In this document: positions 7,455-15,017 of the stretch, piece by piece
How the letters are laid out: every line of letters starts with the position of its first letter
How positions within the stretch are numbered: position 1 is the first letter of the stretch
The notes under the pieces: generated by a model
The model's input: only the letters and a program-made list of their open reading frames with translations
Told to the model about the DNA's origin: nothing
Database searches by the model: none
Assembly: GCA_022508865.1 (NCBI GenBank)
Contig: JAFLUK010000010.1
Span: 1 to 22,378 of the forward strand
DNA length: 22,378 nt
From: Oscillospiraceae bacterium
GTDB lineage: Bacteria > Bacillota > Clostridia > Oscillospirales > Acutalibacteraceae
Direction of reading: 5' to 3'
Program-made: the position numbers and the translations under genes

Positions 7455-8777
7455 ATGAAAAACCATTTGGTTTTAAGAGAATTTTTTAAATATACTTCTT
7501 TAAATATTCTAGGTATGGCGGGAATTTCTTGTTATATTCTTGCCGACACCTTTTTTGTGGCAAAGGGACTTGGAAACAATGGTCTTACAGCTCTTAACCT
7601 TGCAATTCCCTTGTACAGCTTTATGTACGGTATTGGGATTATGCTGGGTACAGGGGGTGGTGCTATGTACAGTATTCTCCGTAGTCAGGGCAAAGAAAAG
7701 GAGAGCAACTCTGTTTTTTCATTAACTGTCCTTATTGGTGCTATTGTGTCGGTATTTCTTATGATTTCGGGGATTTTTTTCCACAATAAACTGGCAATCC
7801 TTGTTGGTGCAGACAGTCAGGTTATGGATATGACCAGCACCTACCTTATGGTACTGTGGACAGCCGCACCGCTATTTATCTTTAACAATATTATCATTAT
7901 GTTCACCCACAATGACAATGCCCCCCATATTGCAATGATAGGTATGATTACAGGCAGTTTGATGAATGTTCTTTTAGACTATATCTTCATTTTCCCTCTT
8001 AATATGGGAATGTTTGGCGCTGTACTTGCCACTGCAATGTCACCGGGGATAAGCCTTTTGTTTATGTCGGTACACTTTATCAGAAGAAAAAATAATTTTC
8101 ATCTTAATTTTTCTCTACCTATATTCAGGTACACAAAAAAGGTGCTGAGCCTTGGATTTACTTCATTTGTAAATGAAGTGTCCTCAGGCATTATTATTAT
8201 GGTCTTTAATCTTATTTTAATAAGTATTTCAGGCAACACAGCAGTTGCTGCCTATGGAATTATAGCCAATGTTTCAATTGTTATTATAGCCGTGTTTACC
8301 GGTATTGCTCAAGGCACACAACCCCTTGTCAGCAAATACTACGGACTTGAAAATCAAAAAAATATCAGAAAACTTTTTCGCTACGGCTTTATCTATGTAA
8401 CACTGCTGTCTGCTGTTATCTATAGTCTTATGTTCATATTCTCTGACGGTATTACAAGTATATTTAACAGCGAGAATAATATGGAGTTAAACCAAATTGC
8501 CGTATATGGTATACACATCTATTTTACAGGAATTGCCTTTGCAGGTCTGAATATACTTTTCTCTGTGCTACTGTCAGCCCAGGACAAAGCAAAATATGCA
8601 ACTATTATTTCTGTTGCAAGGGGAATTGCAGTAATACTGCCTGTTACCCTTATTCTTTCCTATTTTTTTGGAATAACGGGACTATGGCTGTCTTTTCCTG
8701 TTTCCGAGGGAATTGTGTTGGTTATTTCCATAATTTCCTTAATACTTACAAATAAAAATCAATCTACTAATATTTAA
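7455..8777 (+). CDS. MATE family multidrug/organic cation exporter
   Basis: A 440-residue integral membrane protein with about twelve hydrophobic segments in two similar halves, as expected of MATE exporters that use Na+ or H+ gradients. The N-terminal half has ADTFFVAKGLGNNGLTALNLAIPLYSF and the loop GTGGGAMYSILRSQGK, close to the DinF/NorM-type clostridial branch. The C-terminal half has a matching GIAQGTQPLVSKYYG. I chose ATG 7455 because AAGGA lies eight bases upstream; an in-frame TTG at 7437 has no good ribosome site. The substrate is unknown. It follows nadC at 77 bases with only a weak hairpin between, so partial read-through from the nadB promoter is plausible. Confidence 0.92.
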   Translation: MKNHLVLREFFKYTSLNILGMAGISCYILADTFFVAKGLGNNGLTALNLAIPLYSFMYGIGIMLGTGGGAMYSILRSQGKEKESNSVFSLTVLIGAIVSVFLMISGIFFHNKLAILVGADSQVMDMTSTYLMVLWTAAPLFIFNNIIIMFTHNDNAPHIAMIGMITGSLMNVLLDYIFIFPLNMGMFGAVLATAMSPGISLLFMSVHFIRRKNNFHLNFSLPIFRYTKKVLSLGFTSFVNEVSSGIIIMVFNLILISISGNTAVAAYGIIANVSIVIIAVFTGIAQGTQPLVSKYYGLENQKNIRKLFRYGFIYVTLLSAVIYSLMFIFSDGITSIFNSENNMELNQIAVYGIHIYFTGIAFAGLNILFSVLLSAQDKAKYATIISVARGIAVILPVTLILSYFFGITGLWLSFPVSEGIVLVISIISLILTNKNQSTNI

Positions 8778-8791
8778 GAAATAAATGAAGA

Positions 8792-8822
8792 AAAAACCGC
8801 TGATAAAAAATCAGCGGTTTTT
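8792..8822. terminator. Bidirectional terminator between the MATE gene and pdxK
   Basis: A perfect 13-base stem (8792-8804 with 8810-8822) closes a loop of five A, with A-run and T-run inside the stem ends. The genes on both sides converge on it, so it serves both directions. Confidence 0.92.
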
Positions 8823-8823
8823 G

Positions 8824-9648
8824 TTATATCATTTTGTGCAGATGATGCAGACATTCTTCAAAACGGAGTCCGTACCACATAGAGTCCTTGTCGTTGTTTG
8901 TTTTTTCAATACACATTTCTGTGAATTTTGTTGCAAGTATGGTACTGTCCTTAAGATTTTTACCCAGTGTAAGAGCGCCTGCAAGGGCACTTGCAAACAC
9001 GTCGCCTGTTCCGTGGAACTGTCGGTCAATCAGTTTTGTTTCCGCGGTCTTTTTTACCTTACCATTTTTACAGGCTGAATACACTGCAATAACTTCCCTT
9101 TCCTTAACGCCTGTAATCACTGCATTTTTCGACAATTCTGTCAGTGCGTTTCCAATACTGCCGATATAATTTTCAGACATATTTTCTGCAATATAAGGTG
9201 TATGGGTAATAAGACAAGCCTCCGTAAGGTTTGGGATTATTACATCAGACTTTTTGCAAAGTTCAACCATATAGTCCGGATAATCCCTTTCAAATCCGCT
9301 GTAAAGCCTGCCGTTGTCTCCCATTACCGGGTCTGTTATTATCAGGCTTTCCGGATGCTTTTCTATTAAATCAGTAACTATTTTTACCTGCTTTTTACTA
9401 CCCAGATATCCTGTGTATATACAGTCAAATCTTTCGTTCATATCAGTAAAATGCTGAATTATTTTTTCCATTTCATCAGTGGTATCCCTAAAGGTGTAGC
9501 CCTCAAATACTGTATGAGCAGAAAGCAGCGCCGTTGGTAGTACTACCGCCTCAATTCCCATTGCAGATATGACAGGCAATGCAATTGTAAGTGAACACTT
9601 ACCCATTGATGATATATCGTTAATGCATAAAATTCTCTTTTGCTTCAT
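8824..9648 (-). CDS. pdxK: Pyridoxal/pyridoxamine kinase (vitamin B6 salvage)
   Basis: A ribokinase-fold kinase that phosphorylates pyridoxal, pyridoxine or pyridoxamine. From ATG 9648 it has 274 residues; GAGGG eight bases upstream supports this start over an in-frame TTG at 9663. Motifs: GKCSLTIALPVISAMG (16-31), DPVMGDNGRLY (106-116), PNLTEA (139-144) and the anion hole with catalytic Asp, FHGTGDVFASALAGA (211-225). DPVMGDNG sets it apart from ThiD-type HMP kinases. It is 15 bases downstream of the ECF substrate-binding gene and faces away from the PdxR-type regulator, which supports a B6 role. The exact vitamer preference is not readable. Confidence 0.92.
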   Translation of the reverse strand: MKQKRILCINDISSMGKCSLTIALPVISAMGIEAVVLPTALLSAHTVFEGYTFRDTTDEMEKIIQHFTDMNERFDCIYTGYLGSKKQVKIVTDLIEKHPESLIITDPVMGDNGRLYSGFERDYPDYMVELCKKSDVIIPNLTEACLITHTPYIAENMSENYIGSIGNALTELSKNAVITGVKEREVIAVYSACKNGKVKKTAETKLIDRQFHGTGDVFASALAGALTLGKNLKDSTILATKFTEMCIEKTNNDKDSMWYGLRFEECLHHLHKMI

Positions 9649-9663
9649 TAAATTCGCCCTCAA

Positions 9664-10158
9664 TTATCTCTGCAGTTTTTTCTTCAGGTTCACCTTGTCA
9701 AATGCAAATGCAAGAAAAATAAATATTACTCCACTGCATACTCCTTGGATAAGGTTAGGAAGGATTGTGGCATATGCCCCTGCACCGTAATAAAAGATTT
9801 CAAAAGCAAAATAACCACCTACTGTAATTATTATACAAATTACAGGTGCAATAATATTTCTAACGGAAAACAACTTTTCTCCTTTGTTTGTAAAGCAAAG
9901 TGCAAGTAAAACCTTTACCAAAATGGTAATCGGCACATATATTACATAACCTGATGACAGGTCTGCCATAGCTCCGCCTATACCGGCAGATAAGAGCGAA
10001 TATGGTGCAGGCAATATAGCTGCTGACAAATATATAATGGCGTCCCCCGGATGAATATAACCCAGAAATGTCGGTATTTGGACAAATCTTGTCATTACAA
10101 AAATCATAGCGGCAAACAATGCCGCAAGTACAGCGTTTACAAAATTATGTTTTCTCAT
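9664..10158 (-). CDS. ECF transporter S component, probably for pyridoxine (PdxU-like)
   Basis: A small (164 residues) very hydrophobic protein with five or six membrane helices, the shape of substrate-binding S components of energy-coupling factor transporters. Near the N-terminus NAVLAALFAAMIF carries the Ala-x-x-x-Ala face that docks on the T component EcfT. The shared ATPases and EcfT are not in this window, as expected for group II systems. AGAGGGGG lies six bases before ATG 10158, so the upstream in-frame ATGs (up to 10188) are less likely. B6 as substrate is inferred from pdxK just downstream and from the divergent MocR-type regulator; thiamine precursors are an alternative. Confidence 0.85.
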   Translation of the reverse strand: MRKHNFVNAVLAALFAAMIFVMTRFVQIPTFLGYIHPGDAIIYLSAAILPAPYSLLSAGIGGAMADLSSGYVIYVPITILVKVLLALCFTNKGEKLFSVRNIIAPVICIIITVGGYFAFEIFYYGAGAYATILPNLIQGVCSGVIFIFLAFAFDKVNLKKKLQR

Positions 10159-10220
10159 TTTCATCCCCCTCTTCATAATGCAAATCATTTTATGATATTC
10201 AAATTTATTTAATTATAAAA

Positions 10221-10304
10221 ATACCCTTGCAATCCTTTTGATATTCATTATAATAGTAATTGGTATTAATTAAATATCCAAAATAATAATAATTTATAAT
10301 ACCA
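10221..10304. promoter_or_regulatory. Candidate PdxR operator array: ATACC half-sites
   Basis: Three related hexamers lie in the divergent region: ATACCC at 10221-10226 (plus), TGGTAT at 10261-10266 (the reverse complement of ATACCA) and ATACCA at 10299-10304 (plus). Starts are 40 and 38 bases apart, about four helical turns each. MocR-type PdxR/GabR regulators bind widely spaced direct repeats, in some PdxR cases with one inverted copy, and ATACCA is as I recall the GabR half-site of B. subtilis. The assignment here is inference. Confidence 0.45.
10227..10254 (+). promoter_or_regulatory. Promoter for the pdxR-like gene
   Basis: TTGCAA (10227-10232), 16 bases, TATAAT (10249-10254). The minus-strand -10 for the S-component gene (TATAAT on the minus strand at 10247-10252) overlaps it and has only a poor -35, as expected if that promoter needs an activator. 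Confidence 0.5.
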
Positions 10305-10329
10305 GATTAATCCGCATAAGAGGTCAAAT

Positions 10330-11709
10330 ATGCTGACTTATGATTTAAGTAAAAGAGAAAAAATGCCTGTATACCTATATCTTTATCACCGTATAAAAGA
10401 GGATATTCTTAACGGAATACTTCTTTCTGAAGAAAAGCTTCCTTCAAAAAGAAGTCTTGCACAACACCTGAATATCAGCGTGGTAACTGTTATGAATGCA
10501 TATGATTTGCTGTCTTCAGAGGGATACATATACACAAAACCAAAGAAGGGCTACTATGTTGTACCCATCAAAACACAGAAAAAATCAGAAATTTTTGATG
10601 GCTCCATGTTAGGTGATGAAAATACAAAAAATGAATTTGATTTTAGCGGACACCTTGTAAGCAGTGAGGAATTTCCCTTTTCCGTATGGAGCAAACTAAT
10701 GAGGAAAACTCTCCTTGACTACGGAAATGAACTGCTGCAGCCAATGCCCTATAACGGAACTTTGATTTTGAGAAAGGCAATCTGTCAATATCTTTTTCAT
10801 CACTGCGGTATGAATGTAAATCCCCAGCAGGTTATTATAGGTGCAGGCACGGAATATCTTTACAATCTGATAATTCAGCTCTTGGGAACAGACAAGGTAT
10901 TTGCTGTTGAGGACCCCGGCTACAATAAAATAGCCAAAATTTATGAGATGAACAATGTTACCACAAAATATATTGAAGTAGACAGCAAAGGACTACGATG
11001 CGACAAGTTAAGAGAAAGCAATGCTAATATTGTGCACATCAGCCCAAGCCACCACTATCCCACAGGTGCAGTAATGCCTGTTAATCGCAGAAACCAAATT
11101 CTTAACTGGGCTGACGAAACCGGCGGATATATTATTGAGGACTACTACGATAGCGAATTCAGAGACAGCAGACCAATGGAAACACTATTCAGTACAGACA
11201 AGAACAAAAGGGTAATTCACCTTAACACTTTCAGCAAAACTATCGCTCCCTCAATCAGAATAAGCTATCTTGTGCTGCCTGTTCATCTGATAAAACTGTA
11301 CAAAGAAAAAATGAATTTTCTCACCTGTACCGTATCAGGCTTTGAGCAATACACTCTTGCAGCCTTTATAAACGACGGCTATTTTGAACGTCATATTTCA
11401 AGAATGAAAAAGCACTATGCCCTTTTACAAAGAGAAATTAAAAGTCAATTAAATAACAGCAGCATAAGGGATAAAATTGAAATAGTAGAAAATAAATCGG
11501 GACTTCATTTTCTGCTGAAAATACACACCGAAAAGCCCGATGAAGTAATATGCAAAGAACTGCAAGTAAAAGGAATAGGATCAAAATTCCTTAGTCAATG
11601 TTACCGGAACAAAAAGAATGTTTTGCAACATTATCTGATAATCAACTACTCGGGACTAGACATTAACAAACTGCAATGTGCCATAGATATTCTGAAAGCT
11701 ATTATATAG
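10330..11709 (+). CDS. pdxR: MocR/PdxR-type regulator (GntR winged helix fused to an aminotransferase fold)
   Basis: A 459-residue transcription factor. Residues 10-78 are a GntR winged helix (LPSKRSLAQHLNIS, then VMNAYDLLSSEGYIYTKPKKGYYV). Residues ~110-455 are a class I aminotransferase fold used as a PLP sensor. Present are GAGTEYLYN (171-179), EDPGY (194-198), SHHYPTGAVMP (240-250, HQFPTG in many relatives) and the Schiff-base lysine K303 in TFSKTIAPS. The pyridine-binding region reads EDYYDSEFR (270-278) where most family members have EDDYDSEFR. The gene is divergent from the S component and pdxK, so it most likely senses PLP and controls B6 uptake; the symbol is by context. GabR-like or other MocR functions are alternatives. 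An AAGAGG precedes the ATG. Confidence 0.85.
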   Translation: MLTYDLSKREKMPVYLYLYHRIKEDILNGILLSEEKLPSKRSLAQHLNISVVTVMNAYDLLSSEGYIYTKPKKGYYVVPIKTQKKSEIFDGSMLGDENTKNEFDFSGHLVSSEEFPFSVWSKLMRKTLLDYGNELLQPMPYNGTLILRKAICQYLFHHCGMNVNPQQVIIGAGTEYLYNLIIQLLGTDKVFAVEDPGYNKIAKIYEMNNVTTKYIEVDSKGLRCDKLRESNANIVHISPSHHYPTGAVMPVNRRNQILNWADETGGYIIEDYYDSEFRDSRPMETLFSTDKNKRVIHLNTFSKTIAPSIRISYLVLPVHLIKLYKEKMNFLTCTVSGFEQYTLAAFINDGYFERHISRMKKHYALLQREIKSQLNNSSIRDKIEIVENKSGLHFLLKIHTEKPDEVICKELQVKGIGSKFLSQCYRNKKNVLQHYLIINYSGLDINKLQCAIDILKAII

Positions 11710-11719
11710 CAAAAATCCC

Positions 11720-11748
11720 TTGTTTATTGGTCTTTTCTATGGTATAAT
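11720..11748 (+). promoter_or_regulatory. Promoter for proB-proA
   Basis: TTGTTT (11720-11725), 17 bases, TATAAT (11743-11748), with TGG directly before the -10 (extended -10). The leader is only about 35 bases, too short for a T-box or other riboswitch. Confidence 0.75.
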
Positions 11749-11789
11749 ATTATGAATACTTTTGCGACACAGCATTAAGAAGGAATATT

Positions 11790-12596
11790 ATGAAAGAGAA
11801 AAAAAGAATTGTAATAAAGGTTGGCACATCAACCTTAACATACGAAAACGGCAAGCTTAATATCAGACATCTTGAAAAGCTATGCAAGGTTATTTCTGAT
11901 TTGCAAAATCAAGGCAACGAGATGGTGCTTGTATCCTCGGGCGCTCTTGGTGTTGGTATGGGCAAGCTGGGAATGAGAACCAGACCTTCAGAAACTAACA
12001 AAAAACAGGCAGTAGCCGCTGTTGGCCAATGCGAGCTTATGTTTATGTATGACAAGCTTTTTGGCGAATACAACAACATTGTTGCACAGATACTGCTGAC
12101 AAAATATGCGGTTGAAACCCCCGAAAAAGCAGAAACCATTCACAATGCCTTTATTTCCCTTATTGATATGGGAATTATCCCTGTTGTAAATGAAAACGAC
12201 TCCGTTGCCACCGATGAAATTGAAGGCAACAACTTTGGCGATAACGACCAGCTTTCTGCAATTGTTGCCACACTTATCAGCGCAGACAAGCTGATTATTC
12301 TTACAGACATTGACGGTCTGTACGACAAAAATCCTGCCCTATTCAGTGACGCAAAGAAGATAAACACTGTTGAGCTGATTACTGATGAAATAAAGAAAAT
12401 GGCAGGAGGCAGAGGCAGTAACCGCGGCACAGGAGGTATGACTACCAAGGTTCTTGCCGCTGAAATTGCCACAAAGGAAGGAATTGACGTTCAGATTATT
12501 TCAGGAGAAAACCCCGAGCTTATCTACGATATATTTGACGAAAAGCCAATTGGAACTCTGTTTTTAGGAAAGGTAAAGGACAATGACAGTAATTGA
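11790..12596 (+). CDS. proB: Glutamate 5-kinase (short form without PUA domain)
   Basis: This enzyme phosphorylates glutamate to gamma-glutamyl phosphate, the first step of proline synthesis. It has 268 residues: only the amino acid kinase domain, without the C-terminal PUA domain of the 367-residue E. coli enzyme. Such short forms are common in Firmicutes and other groups. Motifs: KVGTSTLTYENGKLN (10-24), VLVSSGALGVGMGKLG (46-61), VVNENDSVATDEIEGNNFGDNDQLSA, ILTDIDGLYDKNP and GTGGMTTKVLAA. The ribosome site AAGGA lies six bases before ATG. It overlaps proA by 14 bases, so the two are co-translated. Confidence 0.96.
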   Translation: MKEKKRIVIKVGTSTLTYENGKLNIRHLEKLCKVISDLQNQGNEMVLVSSGALGVGMGKLGMRTRPSETNKKQAVAAVGQCELMFMYDKLFGEYNNIVAQILLTKYAVETPEKAETIHNAFISLIDMGIIPVVNENDSVATDEIEGNNFGDNDQLSAIVATLISADKLIILTDIDGLYDKNPALFSDAKKINTVELITDEIKKMAGGRGSNRGTGGMTTKVLAAEIATKEGIDVQIISGENPELIYDIFDEKPIGTLFLGKVKDNDSN

Positions 12597-13827
12597 ACAA
12601 ATGGGCGCAAAAGCAAAAGAAGCGGCACGTATTCTCTCTGTTGCAGGCAACAAAAAGAACAAAGCGCTTAACGCAATTGCAGATGCTTTGATAGAAAATG
12701 CAGATACCATAATAAAAGCAAACAACCTTGACATAGAAAACGGCAAAAATAACGGACTTACCCCCAGCCTTATTGACAGACTTACCCTTGGCAAGGACAG
12801 AATTGAGGGTATGGCTTACGGTGTGAGGAAGGTTGCAACTCTCCCCGACCCTGTGGGCAACGTAATCAGCGGTAACACTCTGCCAAACGGACTTACTGTA
12901 ACAAAAGTAAAGGTACCGCTTGGTGTTATCGGTATTATTTTTGAAGCCCGTCCAAATGTTACGGCAGACGCAGCCGCACTTTGTTTGAAGGCAGGTAATG
13001 CAGTAATCCTCCGTGGAGGAAAAGAGGCAATCAACTCCAACAAGGCAATCTCGGAAATTATGAGGAACGCTATAGAAAAAGCAGGTCTTCCAAAGGACTC
13101 AATTCAGCTTATTACAGATACATCAAGGAACTCCGCTACAGAGCTTATGCAGCTTAGCGAATATCTTGATGTGCTTATTCCAAGGGGCGGTGCAGGACTG
13201 ATTAAGGCTGTTGTAGAAAACAGCAAGGTGCCTGTTATTGAAACAGGTGTGGGCAACTGCCACGTATATGTTGACAAATATGCAGACACAGATATGGCGG
13301 CTGACATAATTTTCAACGCAAAGACAGACCGTCCTTCTGTTTGCAACGCAATAGAAACTATCCTTATTCATAAAGATGTTGCTTCAGAAGCTCTGCCAAA
13401 AATAAAAGAAAAGCTGGACACAAAAAATGTCCAGCTGCGAGGGTGTAAAATCACAAGAGAAATCCTTGGTAATGATGTTGTGGAAGCAGAAGAAAGCGAC
13501 TATTATACAGAATTTCTTGACTATATACTCGCCTGCAAGGTTGTTGAAAGTATTGATGAAGCCATTGCCCACATTTCAAAATATTCCAGCGGCCACAGTG
13601 AGTGTATTGTTACAAAGGACTACAACAGTGCAAACACCTTTACATCACAGGTTGATTCTGCCGCTGTTTATGTGAATACCTCCACCCGATTTACTGATGG
13701 CGGAGAATTTGGACTTGGTGCAGAAATCGGTATTTCTACACAGAAGCTCCACGCAAGAGGACCAATGGGCATTAACGAACTTACCTCATCAAAATTCATC
13801 ATTGAGGGTAACGGTCAAATCAGATAA
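12583..13827 (+). CDS. proA: Gamma-glutamyl phosphate reductase
   Basis: This NADPH-dependent enzyme reduces gamma-glutamyl phosphate to glutamate semialdehyde, the second step of proline synthesis. It has 414 residues, the usual length. The aldehyde-dehydrogenase-like fold shows VPLGVIGIIFEARPNVTADAAALCLKAGNA (111-140), PRGGAGLI (200-207), ETGVGNCHVYVD (220-231), the catalytic Cys254 in TDRPSVCNAIET, and FGLGAEIGISTQKLHARGPMG near the end. The start inside proB has AAAGGA seven bases upstream. The gene carries a perfect 9-base hairpin at 13412-13436 and ends 37 bases from a convergent gene with no visible terminator. Confidence 0.97.
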   Translation: MTVIEQMGAKAKEAARILSVAGNKKNKALNAIADALIENADTIIKANNLDIENGKNNGLTPSLIDRLTLGKDRIEGMAYGVRKVATLPDPVGNVISGNTLPNGLTVTKVKVPLGVIGIIFEARPNVTADAAALCLKAGNAVILRGGKEAINSNKAISEIMRNAIEKAGLPKDSIQLITDTSRNSATELMQLSEYLDVLIPRGGAGLIKAVVENSKVPVIETGVGNCHVYVDKYADTDMAADIIFNAKTDRPSVCNAIETILIHKDVASEALPKIKEKLDTKNVQLRGCKITREILGNDVVEAEESDYYTEFLDYILACKVVESIDEAIAHISKYSSGHSECIVTKDYNSANTFTSQVDSAAVYVNTSTRFTDGGEFGLGAEIGISTQKLHARGPMGINELTSSKFIIEGNGQIR

Positions 13828-13864
13828 ACACTAAAACACTTAATCAAATTCACTTATATCTAAT

Positions 13865-14326
13865 TTACACCAGAAGATAAACCAGTGCCATAAGCAGCAT
13901 TGGATCTGAATTATCATCATACAAAAAGAAAATCAAAAGCATAATAAGAGTTGCGTCCTTATCCTTTAGCAAAAAATCAAAAATACCCTTTTCTCCCTCC
14001 TTTTGCTGTTGCTGTTTTCCTCTTCCTTGGGAACGTAAGGGTCTTGCAAAGGGTGGAAATTCAGGTTTTCTCTGATAACTTTTACCACTGTTTTGGTAGT
14101 TATTTTCTTTTTGAGAGACATCCTCCGCTTCTTTTACAGTATTCTGATTTTCGGCTTCAAATGTATCCACTTCTACCTCTTCATGGGCATTGTAGGTTTT
14201 TTCTTCTTCAACAGAGGGACTTTCCATAGGATTTTCCTGTACACGCCTATGTATACCGGCATTACCGGGGAAAGCACTGCGCATTTGCTCTGCTCTGCGA
14301 AGCGCCTCCCTTTCCATATCATCCAA
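13865..14326 (-). CDS. Unknown protein with C-terminal hydrophobic segment (third gene of cassette)
   Basis: I do not recognise a named family. The 153-residue protein starts at TTG 14326: AGGAG lies nine bases upstream, while the in-frame ATG at 14317 would be too far away. Residues 1-18 are charged and helical; 30-112 are acidic, polar and Gln/Asn-rich and probably disordered, ending in RGKQQQQKEGEKG. Then FDFLLKDKD leads into a hydrophobic hairpin (about 124-153) split by the acidic turn DDNSDP; the C-terminus is LLMALVYLLV. I have the impression of similar clostridial proteins with a KDKD..LILxLLFLLxxxxxD..LLLALLYLL end, but cannot verify it. It follows the gene at 14339-14785 by 12 bases. 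Confidence 0.8.
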   Translation of the reverse strand: MDDMEREALRRAEQMRSAFPGNAGIHRRVQENPMESPSVEEEKTYNAHEEVEVDTFEAENQNTVKEAEDVSQKENNYQNSGKSYQRKPEFPPFARPLRSQGRGKQQQQKEGEKGIFDFLLKDKDATLIMLLIFFLYDDNSDPMLLMALVYLLV

Positions 14327-14338
14327 AATAATCTTCTC

Positions 14339-14785
14339 CTAAAACAAACCAAGATTTTTTATATTTGGCAACAGCTTGATTATTCCCATCATTTTTCTGA
14401 TTTTTTGCAACTTTTCCTGCCTTTCCGCAGACAGAAAGGGTGCAAGGGCGTCAAAAAGACGAGTGGTTTCGTCCTCCCTGTTTAGGGAAGAAATTATAGG
14501 GGCTATCTTGCCCAGCATATTGGGATCAATACCCGAAAAATCAGAAAGAGGATTACTTTTGCTTACCATATTGTTGTTGCCTGAATTGTTTTGATTTCCG
14601 TTTCTTGGGAAAGGGGCTGAATTGCTGAAATTACTTGTATTTCCGGAATTACCGGACTGCCCTGAACCTTGGGGGATATCTTCAGAGTTACCCACAAGAC
14701 CCATCATTTTTCCCAGATTTTGAATTTCTTTCAGCTTTTCAGGGTCTGACATTATCTCGTTGATTTTGGAAGTTAAATCGTCCAT
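14339..14785 (-). CDS. Unknown protein with Asn/Ser/Gly linker (second gene of cassette)
   Basis: No named family recognised. The 148 residues divide into a helical N-terminus (1-32, DDLTSKINEIMSDPEKLKEI), a low-complexity Asn/Ser/Gly linker (about 38-78) and a helical C-terminus (86-148) with MLGKIAPIISSLNREDE, then LFDALAPFLSAERQEKLQKIRKMMGIIKLLP. No signal peptide or membrane helix is evident. The ATG begins one base after the stop of the upstream gene (TAG-T-ATG), so translation is coupled. Its basic, amphipathic C-terminus could contact membrane, nucleic acid or its hydrophobic neighbour; this is inference. Confidence 0.82.
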   Translation of the reverse strand: MDDLTSKINEIMSDPEKLKEIQNLGKMMGLVGNSEDIPQGSGQSGNSGNTSNFSNSAPFPRNGNQNNSGNNNMVSKSNPLSDFSGIDPNMLGKIAPIISSLNREDETTRLFDALAPFLSAERQEKLQKIRKMMGIIKLLPNIKNLGLF

Positions 14786-14786
14786 A

Positions 14787-15017
14787 CTAACCCATCAGCT
14801 TTTTTATAATTGCTTGTGCCTGAGGAGAATTGAGAAATTTCTCGCTCTGCTTTGGATTATCAAGAATTTCTTGAACTTTCTTTGCCTGACTGCTGTTCAT
14901 CTTGCTGAGAACAGAATTAAGATTTCCTTTTTCAAGGTTTTTCTTTAGTGCCTCAGGCGAGGTATTAAGTCTTTGACTCAATCCGTTAAGAAGATTATTA
15001 ATTTCACTGTTATTCAA
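14787..15017 (-). CDS. Small helical unknown protein (first gene of cassette)
   Basis: The 76-residue protein starts with TTG 15017, five bases after GGGA; no better ATG exists in frame. It looks entirely alpha-helical and soluble: INNLLNGLSQRLNTSPEALKKNLEKG, then KMNSSQAKKVQEILDNPKQSEKFL and SPQAQAIIKKLMG. NTSPEALKK and the repeated D/S-P-(E/K/Q)-x-x-(E/A) turns recur also in the next gene's N-terminus (SDPEKLKEI), which suggests a shared short fold. It has no cysteines or metal motif. It is divergent from the yfcE-type gene. Confidence 0.8.
   Translation of the reverse strand: MNNSEINNLLNGLSQRLNTSPEALKKNLEKGNLNSVLSKMNSSQAKKVQEILDNPKQSEKFLNSPQAQAIIKKLMG

Noticed and set aside
8160..8179. 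Palindrome ACTTCATTT-GT-AAATGAAGT inside the MATE gene
   Set aside because: The 2-base loop is too small for an RNA hairpin and nothing around it suggests an operator; likely chance in AT-rich coding DNA.
11790..12596. ProB taken as truncated because the PUA domain is missing
   Set aside because: Single-domain ProB of about 260-270 residues is a normal form and the kinase motifs are complete.
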